64,000 nt of DNA from Psychromonas sp. SA13A (lineage in GTDB: Bacteria; Pseudomonadota; Gammaproteobacteria; Enterobacterales; Psychromonadaceae). A program made the translations under genes and the position numbers. Of the stretch, positions 54,570 through 63,235 are shown in pieces (position 1 is the stretch's first letter; each line of letters opens with the position of its first letter). The DNA lies in assembly GCF_011378715.1 (NCBI RefSeq), contig NZ_WTKU01000011.1, positions 62,001 to 126,000 on the forward strand, written 5' to 3'. The notes below the pieces were generated by a model, which saw only the letters and a program-made list of their open reading frames with translations, searched no databases and was not told where the DNA came from.

Positions 54570-56609
54570 TTAACTTGCCATAGGCAAATAGATAGAAAAC
54601 TTGCTACCGACCTGTGGTGTACTTTCGACAATTAACTCTCCTTTTAATGAATGTATGATTTCACGTATTTGATAAGCGCCTATGCCCATCCCTTGATCCT
54701 GCTTGGTACTATTAAAAGGTTGAAATAAATCATTCTTAATAAAATCTTGGTCCATACCTGTACCGGTATCTATAATATCTAACCAGATTTGATCATCTTT
54801 ACAATTTAACAATAATTCTACACTCCCATCATTTTCAGTTGCATCCTGAGCATTTTTGATAAGGTGGTTAATAGCCATCAATAACTTGTCTCTATCTCCT
54901 TTAACCTCAGCATCTAAGCAAGTTTTGGTTAGTTTAGGTTGTGGGAAGTCATTCATATTCATTGCTACAGCTTGAGCTAATAACTCATGTAAATTAATCG
55001 TTTTTAACTCGTCACTGCCTTTTAATTTCTTTAATAACTGATCCATTTTTTTCACAGAATTAGCAATTGTAGCAATAACATCATCCACAAATTCAGGGTG
55101 ATGTTTATATTTTTCAGCATTTTTAACCACTAAGCCCTGCTGTGCTATTAAGTTTTTAATGTCATGAATGGCAAAAGCAGAAACTTTATTAAACATATCA
55201 AACTGTTGATTTTGAATCAATTTTTCTGCCGCTTGCTCTTGATTAATATAGGTGGCAACTTGTCGCCCCGTTAGCTTTAATAAATCTAGATCTTCCCAGG
55301 TTAGTTTCTCATTTTCATTTAATTTTGTTTTGCAAAGCACCGCAAAACCAACTAAACCCGATGCTGCATTGAGTGGTAGCACGATCCAAGTATTTTGTAC
55401 CGTTGCTATCCAGTCAGGTAAATCATTGTTGTATTGTGCATCGTACTTATTAGCAAATTTGTTAGCCTGGTAAACCCATTCTTCTTGCTCTAATTTTTGA
55501 ATAAAATTGCTATGTATAGACTCTATCGGCAAACGTCCACTAAATTGTAATTTAGCAGTAGCAACACACGTATAAAATTGTTGACCTTTAACCCAAATTC
55601 CACCTGCATCACAATTAAATAACTGATTTAATGCGTGTAATGATACATCGTAACAATTCTGACTTTTATGTTGCTGAGAAAGCAGAAGATCTAGTTTTAT
55701 CCATTGTTTTTTATAATCATATTTATGGGCAAAGAAATGTTTACTTGTCCAAACAACAAATCCCTCACGTATTTTCTCTGAAAGTGAAAGTGCAGCAATA
55801 GAAAAGACAGATAAAACGTATAACATGACTTTAGAGGCGCTTAACCAACTAATATTAAAGTAGTCTAGTGCCGAAGAAAATAAAGCAATCGAGATTAAAA
55901 ATACACCTACCAAGGTCAAACTCGTATTAAAAAGAATGACACTATTTGACAACTGGAAACGACTACTTTCCTTTAATTGATCCGCATAAAATATAATACT
56001 GAGGGCTAATAATAAAGAAGTGACAGAGCTAATCACAGCCCTTGCTTGCCATAAAGACTGATCAAGGTCGCTATCGAGTAACAGCAGTGAAAACACTACT
56101 ATATCGTAGGAAAAAATAATAAATGCAACTAACGCAACTAATTTTGTCATTCGACTAGAATGATCGCTTCTAATCAATTGCTCACAAACCACAAAGCCGA
56201 ATAAACTCAGCATTATTTTAAAGTAAAGCGCTAAAATAGGTGAAGGAAAGAGCGCAGTATTATTAATGTTATAAATGAACAGCGTTAAGGTGATTAACAA
56301 TGTGCCATACAAGCCATATGCCCATATATTAGGGAGTTTTGTTCCCCTCGCTAACATCAATAAATAAAGTAATACAATCACCCAAGCAAGGTATCGTAAA
56401 GACTCAATTAAGAAAAACCCCCAAGATAGGGAACCTGCAGAAATAGTATCAGGAACTGCGCCATGCCAAATCACAGAAACAACAGCGCAAGCGAAGAGGC
56501 TGAGTTTCACTCTTAACAATTTGACTTTAAATAAAATAATGACTGCCAGCGCAATTTCAACGCTACTATTCAACCAATGTATATCGCTTACAACAAGATT
56601 TAGTTCCAT
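54570..56609 (-). CDS. prsK: Exosortase-A-system sensor histidine kinase
   Basis: Membrane histidine kinase of 679 aa. About eight hydrophobic segments occupy residues 10-285, then a GAF-like domain (about 310-455) and a kinase core. The phospho-acceptor is His482 in FAIHDIKNLIAQQ. The HATPase domain has the N-box INHLIKNAQDAT, DTGTGMDQ (G1) and GMGIGAYQI (G2). It is the cognate kinase for PrsR and belongs to the PrsK family with its characteristic multi-pass sensor. It is the first gene of block 1. AGAGAAG precedes the ATG. The sensed signal is not known. Confidence 0.9.
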   Translation of the reverse strand: MELNLVVSDIHWLNSSVEIALAVIILFKVKLLRVKLSLFACAVVSVIWHGAVPDTISAGSLSWGFFLIESLRYLAWVIVLLYLLMLARGTKLPNIWAYGLYGTLLITLTLFIYNINNTALFPSPILALYFKIMLSLFGFVVCEQLIRSDHSSRMTKLVALVAFIIFSYDIVVFSLLLLDSDLDQSLWQARAVISSVTSLLLALSIIFYADQLKESSRFQLSNSVILFNTSLTLVGVFLISIALFSSALDYFNISWLSASKVMLYVLSVFSIAALSLSEKIREGFVVWTSKHFFAHKYDYKKQWIKLDLLLSQQHKSQNCYDVSLHALNQLFNCDAGGIWVKGQQFYTCVATAKLQFSGRLPIESIHSNFIQKLEQEEWVYQANKFANKYDAQYNNDLPDWIATVQNTWIVLPLNAASGLVGFAVLCKTKLNENEKLTWEDLDLLKLTGRQVATYINQEQAAEKLIQNQQFDMFNKVSAFAIHDIKNLIAQQGLVVKNAEKYKHHPEFVDDVIATIANSVKKMDQLLKKLKGSDELKTINLHELLAQAVAMNMNDFPQPKLTKTCLDAEVKGDRDKLLMAINHLIKNAQDATENDGSVELLLNCKDDQIWLDIIDTGTGMDQDFIKNDLFQPFNSTKQDQGMGIGAYQIREIIHSLKGELIVESTPQVGSKFSIYLPMAS

Positions 56610-57190
56610 CTATATCTTCTCTGGCCCTGATAAATATGCGTAAAATAAAATCTATTAAATCAAAAATAGGTCTTAAATTGTTGAAATAAATCAATTATAG
56701 CTTTTATGGTAAATGGAAAGCAAACCTTGCTTATACGTATATCAAAGACATCCATAATCTACTGTCTAAAGATATAATATCCTAACGAGCATTTCAGGCG
56801 ATTAAGATCCTATTACAACCTGAAGTAACTCTAATTATCAATCACCTAATTATTTTTTAAATATACTCAAGCTAGTTTTAAAATAAATGGAACATAGCAG
56901 ACTTTTGCTTACTTCTTCGTTAAGAATGCTAGCTATTCACTAATACAAAGTTTCTCATGCTATTGAAATAAAAATATAATTTTTTAAAATATCAAACATA
57001 TCTAATACTAAACATAACATCTTGTTTAATTAATTTTTTAGACTACTTTTACAGTTCTTCAGATAACGCTTAATAATCAATAATGTCTCTAATATCAATA
57101 ATGTCTCTAATATCAATAGTGCATCAATAGTGCATCAATAGTGCATCAATAGTTTAATTGTACTCAGCTAAAGCCATAGGATGGAAATAA
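56610..57190. other. 580-bp AT-rich divergent intergenic region
   Basis: Between prsK and the chemoreceptor-like gene. It must carry both promoters. The last 110 bases contain tandem repeats (57081-57149). No small gene or structured RNA is evident in the rest. Confidence 0.6.
57081..57149. repeat. Two 18-bp and three 11-bp tandem repeats upstream of the chemoreceptor-like gene
   Basis: Two perfect copies of TAATGTCTCTAATATCAA (57081-57098, 57099-57116) run directly into three perfect copies of TAGTGCATCAA (57117-57127, 57128-57138, 57139-57149). The array ends 41 bp before the ATG, where the promoter would lie. Confidence 0.97.
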
Positions 57191-58489
57191 ATGTTTAATA
57201 AGCACATAAAAAATGAGTTAAGCGATCATAAATTGATGCTTAAAACAGCTAACTCTATTGTAGATTCAATAAAGCACAGCGTAGCAACCATCGAATTCAC
57301 TCCTGATGGCCAAATTATTGATGCTAACCCTTTATTTTTAAATGTAACTGGATACCAAAAAGAAGAAATTGTTGGCGAGCATCACTCTGTTATGTGCCTT
57401 CCTCAATATATCAAATCTGAACAATATGCCTCATTTTGGCAGTCACTTCGACAAGGTCACTCTAATAAAGGCACTTTCATGCGTAAGCATAAAAGTGGCA
57501 ATATAATCTGGTTAGAAGCGACTTACTTTCCTATTACAGAAGATGGAAAAGTCACTAAAGTAATGAAAATTGCAGCAGATGTTACTGAAAAGAAAATAGC
57601 TTCATTAGCTAAAGAAGCGGTATTTAATGCTCTTGATAAATCACAAGCTATTATAGAATTTACACCTGAAGGGCATATTATTACTGCTAATAACAATTTT
57701 TTATCTGCAGTTCGTTATGATCTAAAAAGTATTCAAGGCAAACATCACCGCCTATTTTGTGAAGACTCATTTTACAAAGAAAACCCTACTTTTTGGGAAG
57801 ATTTACAACAAAATAACTTCAAAAGTGGACAGTTTTTAAGAAAAGACGCTTACGGTAACGACCTATGGTTAGAAGCAACTTACAATCCTATTCTCGATGA
57901 TAATAATCACGTAATTAAGGTCATCAAATTCGCGAGTGATATAACACATAACATTGAGCGTGAAGCATCAGTAAGAGAAGCGTCAACCATCGCCCATGAC
58001 ACCTCGTTAGCGACTATGGACATGATTGAGAAAGCATCAACAATGCTAATATCGTCAGTCAAAACCTCAGCAGATATTTCCGAACTCACCGATAAAGCCA
58101 CTCAGCAGATTAACCTACTAAGTGAGCAATCGGATAACATTCAAGCAATTGTATCAACAATCAAAAGTATTGCAGATCAAACTAACTTATTAGCATTAAA
58201 TGCGGCTATAGAAGCAGCACGAGCAGGAGAACAAGGCCGTGGTTTTGCAGTGGTTGCCGATGAGGTCAGGCAGCTTGCGTCTAGAACAACAGAGTCAACG
58301 AAAGAAATATCAGATGTTGTGGCGAATAATCAAGACGTCACTAAAAATGTCCAAGATGGTATTCATTCGGTTTCAGAGTTTGTTGAAAAAAATCGAGCTC
58401 AAATAAGTGCAATGGAAGCAATAATGCATGATGTTCAATCCGGAGCGCAAAAGGTATCTAAAGCGGTTGACGGGTTGAGCAAAGTTTAA
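57191..58489 (+). CDS. Soluble methyl-accepting chemotaxis-like protein with two PAS domains (BdlA-like)
   Basis: Cytoplasmic protein of 432 aa with no membrane segment. Two PAS domains (about residues 25-140 and 145-265) each contain a [16 protein letters not shown]-type strand ([26 protein letters not shown]) and end in a V(T/S)DVTEKK-like linker. The C-terminal part is a short signalling coiled coil with the MCP hairpin tip [20 protein letters not shown] and [13 protein letters not shown]. The architecture and length match BdlA (417 aa), the Pseudomonas aeruginosa biofilm dispersion regulator. It is divergent from prsK. GGATGG lies just before the ATG. PAS ligand is unknown. Confidence 0.85.
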   Translation: MFNKHIKNELSDHKLMLKTANSIVDSIKHSVATIEFTPDGQIIDANPLFLNVTGYQKEEIVGEHHSVMCLPQYIKSEQYASFWQSLRQGHSNKGTFMRKHKSGNIIWLEATYFPITEDGKVTKVMKIAADVTEKKIASLAKEAVFNALDKSQAIIEFTPEGHIITANNNFLSAVRYDLKSIQGKHHRLFCEDSFYKENPTFWEDLQQNNFKSGQFLRKDAYGNDLWLEATYNPILDDNNHVIKVIKFASDITHNIEREASVREASTIAHDTSLATMDMIEKASTMLISSVKTSADISELTDKATQQINLLSEQSDNIQAIVSTIKSIADQTNLLALNAAIEAARAGEQGRGFAVVADEVRQLASRTTESTKEISDVVANNQDVTKNVQDGIHSVSEFVEKNRAQISAMEAIMHDVQSGAQKVSKAVDGLSKV

Positions 58490-58535
58490 TTGTTTGTTTT
58501 ACAACCTCCCCTTTTAATCTTCTACTCATACCTAA

Positions 58536-58572
58536 AACCTGCTCGTCTTATGGCTTGCAGGTTCTTATTTGT
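58536..58572 (+). terminator. Possible terminator downstream of the chemoreceptor-like gene
   Basis: AACCTGC (58536-58542) pairs perfectly with GCAGGTT (58557-58563) over a 14-base loop, followed by a T-rich stretch. Confidence 0.45.
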
Positions 58573-58702
58573 TAATGTTAGATACTAATTAATTAAGTAG
58601 CTATGTCGTTACCCATAAGATATCAAACAGCAACGATTAAAATGTAATACGGGCACTGAAGATGACAAGCGATTGTAGGCTTGATAATTACCCTGTAAAT
58701 AA

Positions 58703-60307
58703 TTAGGTATCCGACTTTTTCACATCAACATACACTTTTATTTTCTGCCCAGGCTTAATCATTCTGCTATTTTTAATATTATTCCAACGTACCAAATCAG
58801 CAGTTTTAACATTGAATTTATTAGCAATCCCGCCTAGAGAATCACCAGTCCGTACATGATAGGTAACATGGCGCATAATTTTTTTAGTATTAGCAAAAGT
58901 ATTAACAGAAGATGCTTTCCAAATCTTTAACGTTTGCCCCAAACGGAGTGTTTGTTTCACTTTTAAACCATTCCACTTAGCTATTTGCTGAGAGGTTACT
59001 TTATATCGACGGCTGATATCCCAAAGCGTATCTCCTTCAATGACTTTATGAGTCACTTTTTTCTTAGTGAGCTGTTGACTAGATTCTTGATTTTGTAAAC
59101 GTTTTGCCTGTAAAGATAAATATTGTTGTTGCGAAGCACTAGCGATAGGGATTAAAAGAGGTTGTCCAATTTTGATAAAAGAGCTGTTTAAATCATTGAT
59201 TTGTTTTAATACACTCGTTGTTGTTTTATTCCTTTGCGCAATCATACTCAGGCTATCACCGGATTTAACGCGGTAACGATCCCACCGAATACGCTTATTT
59301 TTATCAACTTTGGCCAGTTTATTAGAAAACTCTTTTGCCACAACACTTGGCAATAGTAATTTATGAGGCCCATCAGGTGAGGTCGCCCAGTGATTGAATG
59401 CAGGATTTAACAGTTGAACCTCTGCAAGACTTAATTCGGCTAATTCAGCAGCATAGGAAAGGTCGATTTGTGATCCAATATCAACATAAGTTAATGCCTG
59501 TTTATTAGGAATAAAAGGTAGGTCGATATCGTATTTTTCATGGTTTCTGAGAATATCTACTAAGGCCAAAAATTTAGGCACATATTTTTCTGTTTCCTTA
59601 GGTAAATCTAAATTCCAATAATCAACCGGCATGCCTGCTTTTCTGTTTTTGGCAATAGCACGCTCCACTCTGCCTTCACCAGAATTATAAGCCGCAAAAG
59701 CATACAACCAATCATTACCTAAATAACGATGTAAAATTTGCATATATCGCAAAGCACCACGCGTCGAAGCATATACATCACGGCGTCCGTCATACCACCA
59801 ATCCTGACGTAAACCAAAACGCGCCCCGGAAATTGGCATAAATTGCCACAAACCAGAAGCGCCAGCATAGGAGTATGCATAGGGGTCAAAAGTACTTTCA
59901 ACAACCGGCAACAAAGCCAATTCGAATGGTAAATTATTGGCTTCAATTTGTTCTACGATCAACCATAAAAATGGCTCAGCACGCTTTGAAACTTGTTGTA
60001 AATATTTAGGGTGGCGAAGATAATAATCACGCTGTATTGCTATTCGAGAGTTATCAGGCACTTCAAAATCAAAACCTTCCGCTAATTTAAGCCACAAATT
60101 ATCATAATGCTTTTTTGATAGCCCCTCTATTGCTTGGCTGCTTTCAATTTCAACAAGATTAGTTAATCCTTCTTCATCATCTTGCTCTTCCAATTCATTT
60201 CGTTCTTGATTGAAGATGGTTTCTTCTGGGAAATTGGCGGTTTGAAAGGAAGTACTTTGACAAGCGCTCAATAATAAAATAAAAAATAAAGGAAAAAATA
60301 GTTTCAT
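58703..60307 (-). CDS. mltD: Membrane-bound lytic murein transglycosylase D with three LysM domains
   Basis: Lipoprotein of about 534 aa. ATG at 60307 is chosen over the upstream in-frame ATG because it gives the signal peptide MKLFFPLFFILLLSAC with lipobox Cys16. The SLT domain contains VVESTFDPYAYSYAGASG (catalytic Glu), LWQFMPISGARFGL and YNSGEGRVERA. Three LysM repeats follow (YRVKSGDSLSMIAQRNK, HKVIEGDTLWDISRRYK, YHVRTGDSLGGIANKF). It cuts peptidoglycan at the outer membrane. The gloB-methyltransferase-rnhA-dnaQ neighbourhood is the usual one for mltD. Confidence 0.94.
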   Translation of the reverse strand: MKLFFPLFFILLLSACQSTSFQTANFPEETIFNQERNELEEQDDEEGLTNLVEIESSQAIEGLSKKHYDNLWLKLAEGFDFEVPDNSRIAIQRDYYLRHPKYLQQVSKRAEPFLWLIVEQIEANNLPFELALLPVVESTFDPYAYSYAGASGLWQFMPISGARFGLRQDWWYDGRRDVYASTRGALRYMQILHRYLGNDWLYAFAAYNSGEGRVERAIAKNRKAGMPVDYWNLDLPKETEKYVPKFLALVDILRNHEKYDIDLPFIPNKQALTYVDIGSQIDLSYAAELAELSLAEVQLLNPAFNHWATSPDGPHKLLLPSVVAKEFSNKLAKVDKNKRIRWDRYRVKSGDSLSMIAQRNKTTTSVLKQINDLNSSFIKIGQPLLIPIASASQQQYLSLQAKRLQNQESSQQLTKKKVTHKVIEGDTLWDISRRYKVTSQQIAKWNGLKVKQTLRLGQTLKIWKASSVNTFANTKKIMRHVTYHVRTGDSLGGIANKFNVKTADLVRWNNIKNSRMIKPGQKIKVYVDVKKSDT

Positions 60308-60398
60308 AGTCGAGCCATTGATAAAAAGTAAACCAGATAGGTACAAATGCAGCCGTACCTACTTTTAAATTGAGCCAATATTAGAATCTAATAAACGA

Positions 60399-61166
60399 TC
60401 AAAAGTTATCTTTGTAAATACGTAATGCTGCAAAGCATGGCAATCCAGCTTCAATAGGTTTTGCAAGTAAGTTTTGTAGATTATTAACTAATGCAGTATC
60501 AGAAGTACGTAAAAAAGGATTAATCGCTTTCTCACACTTGATCGTAGTTGGAATAGAAGGCAGTCCCTGCTGACGTAATTTACTTACTTGTTTAATATAA
60601 GCGAGCAAATCATTGTTGGTTGGGTCAACCTGCAGAGCAAAAATAAGATTATTCTGCGTATATTCGTGAGCACAATATACTTTAGTTTCATCACTCAACG
60701 TGCTTAAACGCGATAATGCGCTGTACATTTGTTGATGTGAGCCTTCAAATACTCGGCCACAGCCAGCTGAAAATAAAGTATCACCACAAAATAACATTTG
60801 ATCATTAAAATAAACGATATGATCCAAGGTATGTCCAGCCACTTGCCATACTTTAAAGGTTAACCTGTCATCAAAAAAACTCACCTCAGCATCTTCATCT
60901 ACTAAATTGACTTGATCAAACAGAGGTTGCTTAGCAAACACTTTAATATTAGGGTTGTCTGATAATAAATCTTTCACACCACCAATATGGTCATGGTGAT
61001 GATGAGTAATAATAATTGCTTCAATGACTAACTCTTGTGCCGCTAAAATTTCAAGAACAGGCGCTGCGTCTCCGGGATCGACCACAACACAGCGCTGGCT
61101 TTGACTATCTTTAATAAGCCAAATATAGTTATCATTAAATGCAGCAATAGTTAAAACACTAAACAT
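60399..61166 (-). CDS. gloB: Hydroxyacylglutathione hydrolase (glyoxalase II)
   Basis: Metallo-beta-lactamase-fold enzyme of about 255 aa. The di-zinc motif THHHHDHIGG, the FCGDTLFSAGCGR segment and the C-terminal VYCAHEYTQNNLIFA are intact. It hydrolyses S-D-lactoylglutathione in methylglyoxal detoxification. ATG at 61166 is preferred because GAG lies nine bases upstream and MFSVLTIAAFNDNYIWL is the usual N-terminus. It is divergent from the methyltransferase gene. Confidence 0.94.
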   Translation of the reverse strand: MFSVLTIAAFNDNYIWLIKDSQSQRCVVVDPGDAAPVLEILAAQELVIEAIIITHHHHDHIGGVKDLLSDNPNIKVFAKQPLFDQVNLVDEDAEVSFFDDRLTFKVWQVAGHTLDHIVYFNDQMLFCGDTLFSAGCGRVFEGSHQQMYSALSRLSTLSDETKVYCAHEYTQNNLIFALQVDPTNNDLLAYIKQVSKLRQQGLPSIPTTIKCEKAINPFLRTSDTALVNNLQNLLAKPIEAGLPCFAALRIYKDNF

Positions 61167-61203
61167 AATTTTTCTCAACTTTAAAGTTTAGGAGTGGAGG
61201 CAC

Positions 61204-61935
61204 ATGAAAACAGCAAAAACATCACGTATCTTAACTCCAATTACGGACTGGTTACAGTTAAGTAACGGGCAACGTCTTCAGGCACAAACTCAAGACCTTG
61301 TTAAGGATGCCATCTCACATTGCTTTGGTTATCACTTATTAAAACTAGGGCATCTAAGTACGCAATTAAAAACCGATAATTGCCCTATTCGCCATCAAAT
61401 AAATTGCGCAGAGGATGGAGAAGATATTGGTTTACAAAGCGATTTACAACATTTACCTTTTCAAAACGCCACCATCGACCTGTGCATTTTAGTGCACGAA
61501 TTAGATTTTTCTAGCGATCCGCATCAATTATTAAGAGAAATCGATCGCATCTTAACACTCGATGGTACCTTGATAATCAGTGGTTATAACCCCTACAGCT
61601 TTTTTGGGTGTCGAACATTATTAACACCTAATGATCAACATACCGCGCGCCTCTTTTCACCTAATCGAGTTATCGATTGGTTACATGTTTTAGGGTTTGA
61701 AATAAAAGAAAAACAGTACTTTGATTGTTTATTAGCACAGCCCAAAGGTCCTATCATGAGTCATTTAGGAAACTTTGGACGTCGTTATTTACCTTTTTTC
61801 TATAGCGTTTATTTCATGGTTGCGAAAAAACAAACCACACCAATGACGCCGATCAAATTAGGGTTTGAATTTAAACGACGAATTATTAATAATCAACCCG
61901 TTACTACTAAACAATCTCACTCAAAAAACACCTAA
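61204..61935 (+). CDS. SAM-dependent methyltransferase, YafS-like
   Basis: Class I methyltransferase-like protein of 243 aa. A degenerate motif I region (GYHLLKLGHLSTQ) is followed by LQHLPFQNATIDLCILVHEL (motif II/III region) and EIDRILTLDGTLIISGYNPY (post-motif). It matches the YafS-type protein that lies between gloB and rnhA in many gammaproteobacteria, as it does here. Substrate is unknown. It ends convergent with rnhA. Confidence 0.85.
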   Translation: MKTAKTSRILTPITDWLQLSNGQRLQAQTQDLVKDAISHCFGYHLLKLGHLSTQLKTDNCPIRHQINCAEDGEDIGLQSDLQHLPFQNATIDLCILVHELDFSSDPHQLLREIDRILTLDGTLIISGYNPYSFFGCRTLLTPNDQHTARLFSPNRVIDWLHVLGFEIKEKQYFDCLLAQPKGPIMSHLGNFGRRYLPFFYSVYFMVAKKQTTPMTPIKLGFEFKRRIINNQPVTTKQSHSKNT

Positions 61936-61977
61936 ACAGTTCTTTTGCGCGATTAACAATATTATTTGCAGTGAATA

Positions 61978-62439
61978 CTATTCTACATAACCTTCATCTT
62001 TTTGAGTTGGTTTAGCCTCTGCGGCTTCTCGCGCTAAATCGTCACAGCGTTCATTTTCAGGATGTCCTGAATGCCCTTTTACCCAATGCCACCTTACCGT
62101 ATGTTTTTCTTGAGCAGCATCTAACGCTTTCCATAAATCAACATTTTTCACTGGCGCTTTAGCTGCTGTTTTCCAGCCACGTTTTTTCCAATTATGTATC
62201 CATTGTGTAATGCCTTGACGAACATATTGGCTATCTGTTGTTACATCCACCTCACAAACTTCAGTCAAACTCTCTAACCCTTTCACACAGGCTAGCATCT
62301 CCATTCGATTATTAGTGGTTCTCGCATAACCTTCAGAGAGTTCGCGGCGGTGCTCATTAAAGACTAAAATAGCACCATAACCTCCCGGACCAGGGTTACC
62401 AAGACATGAGCCATCTGTATAAAGTTGGATTTTTTTCAT
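61978..62439 (-). CDS. rnhA: Ribonuclease HI
   Basis: RNase HI of about 153 aa (155 aa in E. coli), which removes RNA from RNA-DNA hybrids. The catalytic acids lie in [20 protein letters not shown] (Asp), [13 protein letters not shown] (Glu) and [11 protein letters not shown] (Asp), with the late Asp in the [12 protein letters not shown] segment and the basic protrusion [18 protein letters not shown] at 62439 is chosen to give the standard N-terminus [10 protein letters not shown]; upstream in-frame starts are possible. It is divergent from dnaQ in the classic rnhA-dnaQ arrangement. Confidence 0.95.
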   Translation of the reverse strand: MKKIQLYTDGSCLGNPGPGGYGAILVFNEHRRELSEGYARTTNNRMEMLACVKGLESLTEVCEVDVTTDSQYVRQGITQWIHNWKKRGWKTAAKAPVKNVDLWKALDAAQEKHTVRWHWVKGHSGHPENERCDDLAREAAEAKPTQKDEGYVE

Positions 62440-62512
62440 TATTACCATCACATAAATTTGTTAGACTAGTAAGCTAACATTCAGCTTAAACACGCAGCAA
62501 CTATAAATAGAG

Positions 62513-63235
62513 ATGTCTATGAACACAAGTAAACTCACCCGCCAAGTTGTACTGGATACAGAAACCACAGGTATGAACAAAGATGGTCTCATTTATGTAG
62601 GGCATCGTATTATTGAAATTGGTTGTGTTGAGGTTATTAATCGTCGCTTAACCGGTCGCCACTACCACGTTTATATACAACCGGATATGTTAATTGATCC
62701 GGAAGCGATGGCCGTCCATGGAATTACCGATGAGTTTTTATATGATAAACCTCGCTTTGCGGAAATCGCAGATGGGTTCATTGATTTTATTAAAGGTGCA
62801 GACTTAGTTATCCATAATGCGCCCTTTGATGTTGGCTTTATGGATCAAGAATTCCGTTTTTTAAATAAAAAGACACAACCTACTGAAGAAATAGCCACAG
62901 TTACCGATACATTAGAGATGGCTAAAAAGATGTTTCCCGGTAAACGGAATAATCTTGATATTTTATGTGACCGTTATGGTATTGATAATAAGCACCGAGT
63001 ATTACATGGCGCTTTATTAGATGCGGAAATATTAGCAGATGTTTATCTACTAATGTCAGGTGGTCAAAAAGACTTAAATTTAGCCAATAATGAGTCAGGT
63101 AAAAATGATACTGGTCGACGTTTACGTCAAAATTTATCACCTTTATCTATTATTCATGCGAACCAAGAAGAATTAAAAGCGCATGAATCACGTTTGGATT
63201 TAGTAGAAAAATCAGGGAGCTGCTTGTGGCGGTAA
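62513..63235 (+). CDS. dnaQ: DNA polymerase III epsilon subunit (proofreading exonuclease)
   Basis: DEDDh 3'-5' exonuclease of 240 aa. Exo I is VVLDTETTGM, Exo II is DLVIHNAPFDVGFMDQEF, and Exo III is HGALLDAEILADVYL, with the catalytic Asp and Glu residues and the His intact. The C-terminal tail, which binds the polymerase alpha subunit, is present. It is divergent from rnhA, as in E. coli, and its last 10 bases overlap the next gene. ATG at 62513 is used; the ATG at 62519 is an alternative. Confidence 0.95.
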   Translation: MSMNTSKLTRQVVLDTETTGMNKDGLIYVGHRIIEIGCVEVINRRLTGRHYHVYIQPDMLIDPEAMAVHGITDEFLYDKPRFAEIADGFIDFIKGADLVIHNAPFDVGFMDQEFRFLNKKTQPTEEIATVTDTLEMAKKMFPGKRNNLDILCDRYGIDNKHRVLHGALLDAEILADVYLLMSGGQKDLNLANNESGKNDTGRRLRQNLSPLSIIHANQEELKAHESRLDLVEKSGSCLWR

